From Agapetus fuscipes (Eukaryota; Arthropoda; Insecta; Trichoptera; Glossosomatidae), in the NCBI GenBank assembly GCA_951799405.1, contig OX637332.1, forward strand, positions 8,127,001 through 8,191,000: a stretch of DNA of 64,000 nucleotides. Reading direction: 5' to 3'. The translations under genes and the position numbers were made by a program. The notes beneath the pieces are model-generated. The model did no database searches and was not told the DNA's origin. It saw only the letters and a program-made list of their open reading frames with translations. Shown here in pieces: positions 53,439 through 63,812 of the stretch. Each line of letters begins with the position of its first letter. Position 1 is the first letter of the stretch.

Positions 53439-53478
53439 CCTCTTGATAATGACGTGAATAAGTCGAAAGTACTTGAGG
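53439..53478 (+). ncRNA. hammerhead-like ribozyme motif (D7, right)
   Basis: Inverted partner of the left motif: CCTC at 53439-53442, TTGATAA 53443-53449, GAAA 53465-53468, predicted cleavage nucleotide T at 53474, GAGG 53475-53478. Confidence 0.55.
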
Positions 53479-53671
53479 TGGAATTAAATACTCAATTTGT
53501 GAAAATAAAACTCTGTGTTTTTTTATATTTTTTTATAATTTCTTATAAAAATGAATTTTCACTGTGTGAATACACAAACTTTAAAAAGTCTAATAATTAT
53601 TCATCTAAAAGAGGTATAAAAGCATGTAAATATAAACGACTAATTTATTTTCCGATCGATTTCTTGTGTTT

Positions 53672-53928
53672 GTTCCTTGACTGAAATGTTGGTATGCGGC
53701 TAACCACCCATGCTGTAGAAAATGGTTCACTTTTCCAATGTCAACCCTGTTTCAGGGAAGGTCGGCAGGAGTTGCAGAGTGTATGTCCATTTGATATTTG
53801 GTTTTTATGCTGTAGGTTCACATGCGGCATGCGCAAGCGCGACTTGTACGTGTCTGCTTGTGAGAATGCATGTAATGTGAATCCCCAATGTTACATATCT
53901 TTGCAACTTGGATTAGATTAGATTAGAT
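53672..53928 (+). mobile_element. repeat A, TTAGA-type tail
   Basis: Full plus copy ending in GATTAGATTAGATTAGAT. A SINE S1 head follows immediately. Confidence 0.85.
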
Positions 53929-54400
53929 CGATAGCTTAGTTGGTAGAGTGCTTGCATTCCATGCCGAAAGCCCGGGATTGAATCACACAGAATGTGTCAG
54001 AAATGGTTACCCGTTTCGGTGTTTAGTTTTTTTTTTTTTTTTTTTAAGGAGAAAACACAGATACAGACACTATAACAAAGACAAGAAAAATGTAAACATA
54101 AACAGTATAGGTAGTGCCTTAATCCTAAAAAAATCCCACAAATATGTAAAAAAATTCAAGTAGCTGACAAAAAATAAAAAATAAAAGTAATCGATGAAGT
54201 AGAGAAGAAGTAGTTCAAACTTAAAATAAATACCGGCTAGGTTCACTGACTATTCACAAGATATGAGAATTGAGAACATGTTTTCTCACGAGCAGTAAAA
54301 CCTTGAAACTGATGAGGTTGGCATACCTTACCTTACCTGAAAAATAAATAGGTTCAACTCGCCACATGCGACAAATTCTGAGAAAATCCGGCAAAAGACT
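53927..54400 (+). mobile_element. SINE S1, split
   Basis: Head at 53927-54020 (CGATAGCTTAGTTGGTAGAG, CTTGCATTCCATGCCG, decayed B box GGGATTGAATCACAC). A T-rich run and ~300 bp of unrelated DNA follow, then the S1 tail at 54328-54400 (AAAAATAAATAGGTTCAACT, CGCCACATGCGAC). Confidence 0.6.
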
Positions 54401-54401
54401 A

Positions 54402-54642
54402 ACTGGGCTATACTTAGACATTTTAGTCGTCGGTTGAGCCCACGCTTTGACAAATAATGATGCCTGGCCTGAAAGTCTCATCACCGCGGTCATTCTTACC
54501 TACCGAATTTGGTAATATTTGTATGAAGACAAATCAGCTGTTCACTTGCGGCCATCTTGATTGACAGGTCTTCATATAAATGCATCATTAGTTTGTCAAA
54601 GCGTGGGCTCAACCGACGACTAAAATGTCTAAGAATAGCCCC
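54402..54642. mobile_element. MITE with ~60-bp inverted ends
   Basis: The ends TGGGCTATACTTAGACATTT and TAGTCGTCGGTTGAGCCCAC pair with ...AAATGTCTAAGAATAGCCC at the right with few mismatches. The interior has CAGCTGTTCACTTGCGGCCA. No ORF. Target duplication not clear. Confidence 0.7.
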
Positions 54643-55309
54643 GTAAGTTGCGTGGGAAACATGGGGAACTACGAGTAATACTCATAGGTCTTTATTGAAA
54701 ATTTATATTTAATCATATTGAGTTAAATAACTTATTCATAGCAGATACTGAAGCCATTTCTGCGCTTGCAAGAGAGAGGACATGATATATTTAATAACTT
54801 TCTTGTACATGTATAATCAACACTTTTTATTTCACTATCCCTGACGCAAGCAATCGCTTATAAATATAAAAAAAACGCCTGCAATTCTTAATCATCTTAT
54901 GGTATAGAAAAATATAGTCGCTTGCAATATCTCAAAAATGTGCTTAAGATATCTTTATGTGCAATTGAAATTATGCAAAAAATAATTACAAAGGATGAAT
55001 CTCGCATGATACCAGCCGAATTCAGAACAACCTTAAAATAAGAAACAGAAGGAAGGTATATTTTGTTAAAAATAAAACTGTTATAAAATTGAGAAATAAC
55101 ATAAAACAGTTTTGCTACTAAACTTCACAAAAACACCTTTTATTTATGTAATCAGTTTGTGCCATTTTTTCAAGACTTCCAAGATATTTTAAAGTCCAAG
55201 CGCAAATAAAGATAAACTATGTAAGTGATGAGCCTCTTCATGAAACAGGAGTAATTACTTGTCAATAAAGGACCTATTTCAATAGCACGGGATATTTTTT
55301 AAGGAACCC
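54643..55309. other. no feature seen
   Basis: AT-rich, without recognisable exons. Confidence 0.35.
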
Positions 55310-55690
55310 TGTGCGGAAGACTCCCTAGATATCAGAGACTCCAGGGGTCTATGACATTTGTTTTTGTGCCGCAGAGGTGTTTGTGATATAGCAGTTGATG
55401 TCCTGATCCTTGGTAGCTGAGCTGTTAGCTAGCTATGTATTGTTGTGTTGCGTTGGCTTTGTTTTGAGACACTGAAAGGAAGTGGCGATTGATATTGGTT
55501 TGGAATACGACAAGACTAACACTGGTAACTCGTTCCATAAGCGGGCAGTTTGGCAAAGGAATGAATCGTGAAAACACCAAGTTCTCATAGTTTTAATGTT
55601 GACTGCAAATGGTTGAATGTGAGCCGTTCTAAGAGTTGCCCTTGTTGTGACGAGAGGAGGAGGTAGAAGTGGGAATATTTCATAATATTT
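55310..55690 (-). pseudogene. CR1/Jockey-like LINE C-terminal remnant
   Basis: The minus strand reads HIQPFAVNIKTMRTWCFHDS then FLCQTARLWNELPVLVLSYS and FQCLKTKPTQHN. 'F..TARLWN.LP' is the standard end of CR1/Jockey-type reverse transcriptases. The 3' end (GTGCCGCAGAGGTGT on the opposite strand) recurs at 39768. Confidence 0.6.
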
Positions 55691-57514
55691 TTTTCATTAA
55701 GATAAAGTTACGAACTATGGATTCGTAGTACGTGCAGTTTAATTTAAAGAACCCCAGTAAAATCATAACAATATCAATATACATTTAAAATTTTCGCGTG
55801 TTCCTTTTTTTTTTTGTCATGGAAGAGTTTTTATTATTTAGGATGCTTTTAAGGATCGTGGGAAGCATTGAAATAGCTGTTTTTATTCGGAGTAGCGTTC
55901 AGCATGTCTTTCATGAAGGTAGTCTGTCATGTTGTTCACTGCAGTTTCTCTATGGGCTATTTAAATAGTTTTTAAACGGCCTGGGACTCTGGGGTTTGGC
56001 TAGAGCTTTCATCCAGAAGGGCGCATCGCTAAATGAAAGGGCGCAATTTAAATTACAGCCAGGGATGTGAATTATTTCAGGTACTGAGTATTTTAAAATG
56101 AATACAAAACACACGTTTGATTTCCGTTTCTCAAATATTTGATTCGAAAGACATAGACTGTAATGTATTTTTCTGTATTATTAATGTGATTGTGATTCAC
56201 TTATAAAAATGATAAATTAAGATAGTTATAGGTAATTGATTTTTAATACTCATTATTTTCTAGCTCGCGTGCTTTAAAAAGTATAAATATAAAAATATAT
56301 ACATAATTTGCTTCTATAAATAGTTTCCGTTTCTATTGATACTTCCGATAAATGTATTGTTTCAAACAAGAGAATTTTCTTTAAATTTTTCCATGTATAA
56401 GAATCGTATTTAATTATATCTGCTGTATTTTTTAGACGAAGCAAGCTGAACATTTCCTCCATTTCAGGACTTTTTCAGGTTTTATCTTTAACTCATCTAA
56501 TGCTTTCTTCTGAAATTTTAAAGGTAACAACTGCAAATTAAATAAATGTGCTTTATTAATTTTACACATTGCTGATAAAAAAAAAATCCCTCGGTTATGT
56601 GACGTCACACATAGTGCATTACCGATCATCAGGGAATTTTTGCTTGATTACAGCATTCGACAACCACTTGGAAGGTCAAATAAAGCACTGAAAATACATT
56701 ATTTTCATAAAATATCATCGAAAAACACACAAAAAGGGAAATACAAGAAGAGAAAATATTTATAGTTGCGAAATATCCTCGCTAATTTATTTTTAAAACT
56801 AAATTACATAATGTACTCGGATAAGGGTCGTATTTTCAAATCGGTTAGTCTAAAACTGAATTTGTTTTCTTTGACCGACGAAAAATTACATAGTCTTTTA
56901 ATTATTTAAAAAATAAGTAAATAAACAGGTGTATTATCTTATTTTGCATTAAAACTGTACATAAAAACAATAAGTTATTGTTTATTTCATTTTGTGTTTT
57001 GTGAAATTTTTAACCTACAAATGTATGAAACGTAAAATTCAAACGGCGCCTCTGACAGTCAGATTTTAAACTTATTCAACCAGATGACAGCATTGAGATT
57101 CTCGGTTTTCTAAGTATTCCGAAATTATAATACATTTTAGAATATTTAACTCTGTATCAGATACTCGTCAAAATACCTTGCGTATCACTTGACGGCCAGA
57201 TTCAAGGAGGTGTTTATACTGCGGAAGTTATGCTGTAGCAGTGAAGCCTCCATTTCATGGGGGGGGGGGGAATGGGGGCGTTGAAATCAAAAAGGGGGAG
57301 TATTCAATTATAAACAATAATTTGAAAGCATCCAAAATTTTCATTTCCGGTCTCTGAAATATCTCTGCATATTCGCATTTGGAATTTTTAATCGTAAATG
57401 CCTTTTAATCAAATAATAAAAACACCTGATTCAATAATGAATTTAAAAATATTTTAAATTTACGTCTAGCTTGTAAAGTATATGAATATTTAAACGCCTT
57501 TGCTACAATGTAAA
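55691..57514. other. no gene recognised
   Basis: 1.8 kb, AT-rich, with a poly-G run at 57260-57269. Minus ORFs of 62-65 codons near 56300-56600 are unrecognised. Confidence 0.35.
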
Positions 57515-57723
57515 CTATAATCTAGCTAACGTATATTGAAATTAAAGGTTCATATTTAATACATACGCACAAACAGATACATCCAGAATAAACAAAACCT
57601 CACATGAACATAAACTTTGTAACTCCTGCTGCCTTTCCGTGAAACCGGAGTGGCATTGGCAAAAGTGAACCAAGTTTTTATAGAATGGGGTGTCAGCCTC
57701 ATAACAACTTATTAGTCAAGGAA
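57515..57723 (-). mobile_element. repeat A, diverged
   Basis: Reverse copy with hairpin CCGGTTTCACGG, a gap in the middle, and a CCTTGACTAATAAGTTGTTA start. Confidence 0.7.
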
Positions 57724-57924
57724 CTAAACTAAATGCTCATTAAACTAAAATATTAGATTTTCTAGAAAAAACACTGCAAGCATAATTTGAATCGTGTAAA
57801 ACCAAAGGATGTTTCTCAAAAATTAAATGAATACATGCAAATCTTAGGAAAGTAATTCCTTGCGGTTCCATGTATGTTTATCTTTTTGAACGATTGCCGT
57901 TTTTAGTGCACGTGAATGGACATA

Positions 57925-58070
57925 GACAAAATTGTGACGTCACCTGGCCGGGTTGCTAAAGAAACGGCAAAGAAATATTTTGTTATTGGACAGTGACGGT
58001 GGGACGGGGAAGGACGGTGGTAAGACTGACGTTTACTCGCCGAGAAATAAAATCCTAAATCAAAAATGTT
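57925..58070 (+). repeat. repeat E, most complete copy
   Basis: TTGTGACGTCACCTGGCCGG, GTTGCTAAAGAAACGGCAAA, ATTTTGTTATTGGACAGTG, GACGTTTACTCGCCGAGAAA and CAAAAATGTTCC. Its end blocks recur singly at 11600, 21010, 22595, 25965, 26350 and 35480. It has no ORF; the family is unidentified. Confidence 0.6.
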
Positions 58071-59135
58071 CCGAGTCTATTTTATATATATGAAGAACCC
58101 ATCGATATAAATTTTATTGATATCGATGGAAGAACCTCACAGTTTATAATGAATATAATTAGGTAGGTAAAATAATTCAGGAAAAAATCACAAATAATTA
58201 TAAAAAACAATTGAAAATCGATGTTAATTTCTCTTTTGAAATTCGTTCTTTTAGAAATTAGAATATGTACAAAATCATAAAAAACAATAAAATTCTGAAA
58301 ACATGAAAAAAATATCGAACACCCAGTTCTTATTGAGCAGAATTCAGCAAGAAAAGAATGTAAACTTGAGATGGGAAGAAAACTGGGCCTGGCTAACTGA
58401 TGAATTGGAGTAAGTACTGTCTGACAAGTACTGTCAAACAAAAATTACTGTGACCTTATGACTTTTTTTATGCCGTATGACCATCGATATAAATAAAATG
58501 TATAGCGTTAGCGTCTATTCGTAACCCACATCATGTGCACCCAAAACGACAGTGTGCACCCAATTTCTAATCAGTTGTCAAGCAACCGTCGGCAAGGAAA
58601 CATCGAGGTACATGTAAATTGAAGACAAATATCATGCGAAGATCGCCTGACACCTCCAGCAAATTTTCAAATTTCCCCTTATATAAAATAAATATGTTAT
58701 TTGAGTTGGTTAAGTTTTTTATATCGATGCGTATGACACTGTTATCTAATGCTTCTCTTCTTTATTGCATGCCTATTTCATTCCGTGGCAAATGTGGTTA
58801 TCGCAACGCAACTAAGCTACACATGTAGTGTAACTTAGCCGTGTAGTCCTCGAAGGTTTCGCATGTGGCAAGTGTAACCTATTTATATTTACAGGAAGTA
58901 TTAGACAAAAAATGCCATATAGGTATTTCATTTACATTGATCAAAGCAGGGATGTTTTCAACTTACATAACATAATATTACAATTTTGTTTTAATACTCT
59001 AGATTCTAGAACACTACTTGCTGTCTGTGTGACAGAATGCTATTTTGATTTTGAGTTTCAGATATGTTTCAGTGAAAAAATAATCGGTGTCTTAATAATT
59101 ATACATTGTGAACATGTATGATTTCCTTCTTTCAG
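58071..59135. other. SINE tail, otherwise no feature
   Basis: 58790-58895 is a reverse S1 SINE tail (CTACACATGTAGTGTAACTT, TTCGCATGTGGCAAG). A minus 119-codon ORF (58082-58441) is AT-rich and hydrophobic by composition and unrecognised. Confidence 0.4.
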
Positions 59136-59316
59136 GAAACGTCGTCTTGAAATTAAGTCAGCACGTGAATCCATGCTGGCTCGTATTGATCCACAAATGC
59201 TGAAGAGGTCTGCAGCGAGCGAAGGCCAAAATATCCTCGCATCAAGGAGTCCTGCACCAATTCCTGAGACAAGTAGTGGACAATATGGTTGGCTGGCAAC
59301 TAAGTTAGTAGCTGGT
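59136..59316 (+). CDS. candidate host exon, unidentified protein
   Basis: Preceded by a strong acceptor (ATTTCCTTCTTTCAG). It reads KRRLEIKSARESMLARIDPQ, MLKRSAASEGQNILASRSPA and PIPETSSGQYGWLATKLV, GC-richer than its surroundings, with balanced codon use. The frame continues into a MITE from about 59310 to a stop at 59370, so either a donor lies before it (TTA then GTAGCT at 59306, weak) or the MITE has truncated the exon. Protein not recognised. Confidence 0.4.
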
Positions 59317-59765
59317 GTTGGAGAGTTTCTTTCCGGGATCTGTACCCTGAGTACGAGTTGCAAAACTTGAGTAAAGTAAAGTTAACGGAAAATATTAAAG
59401 AGTGGTTTTCTCCAAAATCTGCCGTTTTTGTTCGTTTGAACTTGATTTTATTCGTCACTGTAACTCTTTTGCTAAGACCATAACGTGTAAAAACAAAACC
59501 GGCAGATTTTGGGGAAAATCACTCTTTAACACTTTCCGTAAACTTTACTTTTATCAGGTTTTGCAACTCGTACTAAGGGTACTGTTGCTGTTTCACCCAT
59601 GTCTACAATCCGGAAGCTCCAGCTCCCACACGGTGCTTGCATTGCATGCCGAGAGCTCGGGTTCGAATCCCACGAGGATGTCAGAAATGGTTCCATGTTT
59701 CGGTGTTTATTTAAGACTAAAAAAAAACGGCAGCAGATCTTGGAAAGCAACTCTCCAGCAGAGGC
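59315..59765. mobile_element. hairpin MITE interrupted by two insertions
   Basis: The ends GTTGGAGAGTTTCTTTCCGG and CAGCAGATCTTGGAAAGCAA...CTCTCCAGC are inverted and match the 33154 MITE. Inside are the TTAA palindrome (59399-59525) with extra inverted flanks (GTACGAGTTGCAAAAC) and an S1 SINE piece (59630-59720, CATGCCGAGAGCTCGGGTTC). Confidence 0.6.
59399..59525. mobile_element. 127-bp TTAA-flanked palindrome
   Basis: TTAA at 59395-59398 and 59526-59529. Ends AGAGTGGTTTTC / GAAAATCACTCT. The core CTCTTTTGCTAAGACCATAA resembles CTCTTTTACTAAGGCCATAA of the 9500 palindrome. Confidence 0.7.
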
Positions 59766-60455
59766 GTGCATCCTATACAGGCACATGCGCCTAATAGGTA
59801 GGCAATATATGGTAAAAAAAAAATTAAGCTTGATATTCAGATTAAAATTCACAATTTAAGTTCGATTGGGGTCATCGTTAGCACTTCAGTCAATTTAAAA
59901 TGAATTATTTTGAAGAAATGGGAGAACATAATTTATTCTGAAATGTTTTTTGCTTATACCTAATGCGCGTGCCTGCTCTCCAGCATCATCAGCCAGCCGT
60001 GTAGGTATGCCTAAAACTCTTCTCTTTAGATAAGTAAGTGTCTTCAAAACTAATCAATAAATGTATTTTGAGTAAAATTTTATTCAATCAAAGGCGGTAA
60101 TCTAGGATTGTTCCAAAACCAAGATACACATGTAAATAATAAGAAAGTCATATCCTGCTAGTCCATATTTTTATCTAATTTTAAAAATAATATACAGATT
60201 GCCGTATTTGATTCTACATAATATCTGACTCAATCATTGCCCCAAACGGTCTGCATGGTATATATTTTTTTACTGTCATTTTCATTTTTTCAACTTGCCT
60301 TTTGTTGTTGTTTTACATGGAACTCGTCCCTCCCTAAGCCTATATTGAATTTTTTTAATACGTTACCTTTGATAGTGATTTATTTATACAACTATTTCTG
60401 TTTCACTTAGTACATTTGTATAATCATAGCTGCCTAAATGGTTATTTTTCATGCA
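59766..60455. other. no feature seen
   Basis: AT-rich, without recognisable content. Confidence 0.35.
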
Positions 60456-60708
60456 TTCCTTGACTTATAGGTTGGTATGAGGCCACCCATACTGTAAAAA
60501 ATGGTTCACTTTGCCAATGTCACCCCTGTTTCAGGGAAGGTCGGCAAAAGCTGTGGGGCTTATGTTCATTTGAGGTTTGGATTTTATTTGTAAGTACGCA
60601 TTCAGCATTTGTAAGCGCGAACTACACGTGTTGGTTTGTGGGCATGCATCTGAGAGCTTTAAATGAATATATCCTTGCAACTTAGATTATAGAGATTATA
60701 GATTATAT
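60456..60708 (+). mobile_element. repeat A, near-consensus
   Basis: Full plus copy with a 5-base loss in GAGGCTGACC; tail TTATAGAGATTATAGATTAT. Confidence 0.9.
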
Positions 60709-60890
60709 AGCCCCATCTTCATGTTCTTATCAACCCCCTGCGTTTATTTTTAGTTTTCTTGACGTCAGTTTCGATCCCTGGGGATCTATAAAGTATTCCT
60801 ATTTAAATCTTAATGGTACACACAAGTGATTGGACACTTTAATAGTGGTACCAAATATGTATTTTAATAATTTTGGAATGATCTATTTGG

Positions 60891-61112
60891 TAAGACGAGC
60901 TCGGTCGTCGCTATAGAAAGCGCCAATTCTCAAGACCCAGTTGATGAAAGGCTGGATGGACCTTTGATGACCGGTCTTTGGTACAGGTCTATGAATTTTT
61001 CAACCCAGCAAATAGCACATTTGAAAATATGAATGGTATATTTTTGTGCTCCACCGGGATTGAAACCTACGTCCTTTCATTAACGAGTCCGAAGCGCTAA
61101 CCACGGACCGGT
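60891..61112 (-). mobile_element. tRNA-derived SINE, family S2
   Basis: Minus strand head ACCGGTCCGTGGTTAGCGCT, TCGGACTCGTTAATG, B box GGTTTCAATCCCGG. The body AAAGGTCCATCCAGCCTTTC ends in AGCGACGACCGAGCTCGTCT. Confidence 0.7.
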
Positions 61113-61235
61113 CAGTTGCTTGCATTAACATTTTTAAAATCACCTTTTTGTTGTTCAAAATGGAAGGTAAAGTGTTAACCCTATAAAAATCGGGATGTTT
61201 CTGGAAGTTTCCACAATAAAAAATATGTCTAGGTA

Positions 61236-61520
61236 TTTTTTAGTGTTGATCTGTTAACACAGTGAAAGTCCATTTTTATAAATATTTAAAAATATAAATG
61301 GTAAAACATTGTTTTAATTCACTTTATTCTTTTTTTTTGCTCGAATATTTTCGCCTAATGAGGCATCTTCAAGAGCAGAATGGTTACAAATATATTTTAA
61401 TAAAATAATTTTCAAAACAATTTTCAAAACAATTTTTTTCCAAAAAAAAAAATATTCGAGCAAAAAAAAGAATAAAGTGAATTAAAACAATGTTTTACCA
61501 TTTATATTTTTAAATATTTA
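61236..61520 (-). mobile_element. hammerhead-bearing retroelement D8
   Basis: A 285-bp element with a 12-bp duplication TATGTCTAGGTA (61224-61235 and 61521-61532). Inverted arms AAATATAAATGGTAAAACAT and complement. The minus-strand end is GGACTTTCACTGTGTTAACA, a variant of the D1 end. One arm has a complete hammerhead-like motif; the other keeps the ATATTCGAGC part. Confidence 0.75.
61339..61376 (-). ncRNA. hammerhead-like ribozyme motif (D8)
   Basis: Minus strand: GCTC, TTGAAGA, stem II GCCT/AGGC, GAAA, palindrome AATATT, C, GAGC. Stem I is a perfect 4 bp. Only the first core base departs from CTGANGA. Confidence 0.65.
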
Positions 61521-61532
61521 TATGTCTAGGTA

Positions 61533-61817
61533 CTTATTAAGTAGTTGATTATTGTAGATACTGGTGCTTTTACAAAACAATAAAGTCATTTTTTAAGGCT
61601 TTTCCAGCCGTCAATAGCTCACAATCTCACACGGCCTTTTAATATATCTTTTAAATTCTTTGTAAAAGCACCTGTAACTCATCACGAGACACATTAATAG
61701 ATGGACTTTAATCGATAAACATACTAATCGATAGATTTTATTTCATAAATTTCCGAAAACGACCTTCTTTTCAGGGTTAACCGTGTACTCCCTCCTGAAA
61801 GCAGCAGCATCTGAAAT
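61533..61817. other. no feature seen
   Basis: AT-rich spacer without recognised repeats. Confidence 0.35.
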
Positions 61818-61995
61818 TTAAACTCTGTCACCATTCCACTAGGGGTGGTCAGAGCCTCTGCAGGGTCGTTCTCATTTATTTCTATCCTTAAATACCTCTT
61901 TTTTTATTCATTCATATTCATCACCATTTTCATACACATCCTTTTTTTCATTCAATCTGTCTATCTCATCCTTTCACAATTTCCCCAATCTGAAA
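61818..61995 (-). repeat. LINE 3'-end fragment (family Y)
   Basis: The opposite strand has ACTCTGTCACCATTCCACTA, GGGGTGGTCAGAGCCTCTGC and a decayed basic tail, parallel to 42660-42905. Confidence 0.55.
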
Positions 61996-62069
61996 GAATA
62001 ACAGTTTTTTCGGTCTTCCCTTTTTTTCAAATCAATTATGATGTTTGTCAGAAGTCATAGGGCACAAGA

Positions 62070-62155
62070 AAACGTCGCTGGTATGGTCGAGGGGATAATG
62101 TGTTTTTGAAACAATCGCAAGTTCGAACCCCGCCTGCGCCGTGTCTTATCGACAA
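62070..62155 (+). mobile_element. tRNA-derived SINE, family S3
   Basis: CGTCGCTGGTATGGTCGAGG (A box), GGATAATGTGTTTTTGAAAC, CGCAAGTTCGAACCCCGCC (B box 62118-62131), then GTGTCTTATCGACAA. Confidence 0.6.
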
Positions 62156-62719
62156 TAACTTTAACTCTGGTTGAACAGATATCATGGGGTAATTATTAAA
62201 GAAAAATTCCTTGAAATATTAAGTCCTAAATTTTTAATCTATAACATTAATACTTCTTTCTTGCCAGGCAAAATAAATTGGTGAATTGCATTCCTTTTTA
62301 CATTTTTTTTAATTAAACAAATAAACGATTAAGGAACAAAAGGGCAGATGGCGCCTGGATTTTCTCAACAAATGCATCACTTTTAGGTGTAAAAGACAAG
62401 TTTCGTAAATTATGTTTCCAGTAAAGGTTTAAGGTCAAAGCATAAGCGCATTGCCAGTTCAATGATCTCTTGGTATTATATCATCGTCAGGTAGTAATTC
62501 CGATTGGTCACCCATCCTAGAAACAGTCGCGTCTAATTTTGATTAACTTCGGTGATCAGGAAATAAATGGTGATGCCGAAGATACTCTCGCTGGTGCAGT
62601 TGTATTATTCATTTGCCATTAAATTGTTGCAAATTTCTTGTAACAAAATAAATACTTCAGTTTCTTTATTGTTTAGATATTGAAGTATTTTAAGGTGTAC
62701 TTTACAAAATGCTTAAAAT
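62156..62719. other. no feature seen
   Basis: No recognised repeat or exon. Confidence 0.35.
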
Positions 62720-62955
62720 CGGTCTATAGTCCAGCGGTAGACTCGTAAATGGAATATTGTGAGTTCAATCCAAAGCACAAAAAAATGCCTGTTGCTGGGT
62801 AGAAAAAATTGATTTGCCTTTATGAAAATCCGGTCACCAAAAGCCTGTCCAGCTTTACAGAAACTGATTCTTCTTTAAGATTTGACACTGCGAAGGGCCA
62901 TTCAGCCTTACAGTAACTGTTTTTTGTTTGACAACTGGCGCTCTTGAGGTGTTAT
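62720..62955 (+). mobile_element. tRNA-derived SINE, family S2, diverged
   Basis: Head CGGTCTATAGTCCAGCGGTA, decayed B box GAGTTCAATCC, body ATCCGGTCACCAAAAGCCTG. CAGCTTTACAGAAACTG and CAGCCTTACAGTAACTG show an internal duplication of the body end. Confidence 0.65.
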
Positions 62956-63020
62956 TCACACAAAAAAAACACTCACCATTTAAATTATCCTTTTACTACA
63001 AACCTTCATTTTTGTTTCAG

Positions 63021-63063
63021 GCCAGAGTTTGCCCTCGAAATATACAACCAAAGACAAAAGTAA
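63021..63063 (+). CDS. candidate terminal exon
   Basis: Acceptor TTCATTTTTGTTTCAG, then a frame PEFALEIYNQRQK and stop (63061-63063). All three frames close within 60 nt, so the phase cannot be fixed. It is in the same direction as the 59136 candidate exon. An ATTAAA word lies at 63144. Weak. Confidence 0.2.
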
Positions 63064-63587
63064 CGTCTAATGTTTGATGGAATGTAAATACAGATTATCT
63101 AAAATGAAACATGTTTTTTTGTTAAAAAAAAATTAACAAAAATTAAAGTGATTTTCAAAAAAAGTAGTGGTTGTCTTATTTATTTTTAAAGTTATATTTT
63201 TTAAGCAAAAATAAGTGAATTTCCATGATAAAAAAGTTCCTATAAAGAAAATGGTAAGTTAACTTTGGTTTGTATGCACATTCACTGGTTGCATCTGTTT
63301 GGAAGTAATCTATATTTTGAAAGCGCATGGTTTCTGTCAAACTGCTTTTAAAGCCGAAACTAATTAAAAATGCTATCAGCGTAGGGGTCAGAGGAGATGC
63401 ATTATTTGCAAGGTGCGCTCAAAGAGACTGAAAACATGTCTAGCTGGAACATATGGACTTCATAAACTACCAACAAGATAGCAGAGACAGGCGCGTGCAC
63501 TGTGTAGGGGCAATACATTTGAAAGTAAATGCTTTTTCCTTTGCTTTAAATAGCACAGTCAAAATTGCTTTATATATCTAAAATGTT

Positions 63588-63812
63588 TAATCTAAGTTGC
63601 AAAGATATATTACATTAAAGATTAATAAGCAGACACGTATAAGTTTGCGCTTGCACATGCATGTGAACCTACAACATAAAAACCCAAATCTCAAATAAAG
63701 ATAGACCCTGCAACTCTTGCCGACCTGCCCTGAAACAGGGGTGACATTGGCAAAGTAAACCATTTTCTACAGCATGGGTGGTCAGCCTCATAGAAACCTA
63801 TAAGTCAAGGAA
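63588..63812 (-). mobile_element. repeat A
   Basis: Reverse copy with a ~20-bp gap near the tail; hairpin CCCTGTTTCAGGG intact. Confidence 0.85.

Larger units (their letters stand above)
53053..53591 (+). mobile_element. hammerhead-bearing retroelement D7
   Basis: A 539-bp element with a 13-bp duplication AATAATTATTCAT (53040-53052 and 53592-53604). Long inverted arms (ACACAGAGTTTTATTTTCAC and complement) enclose a spacer with an internal ~100-bp tandem pair (ATTTCTCTATGGTTTT...TTGTCAATTT). The right end TTTTCACTGTGTGAATACAC is shared with D1 and D5. Each arm holds a hammerhead-like motif. Confidence 0.75.

Noticed and set aside
57260..57269. Poly-G run as a regulatory or quadruplex signal
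   Set aside because: A single G run cannot form an intramolecular quadruplex alone; probably a simple homopolymer.
58560..58612. Possible 33-nt exon (after TTTCTAATCAG, before GTACAT)
   Set aside because: Too short, with a weak acceptor and no conserved reading; such words are common by chance.
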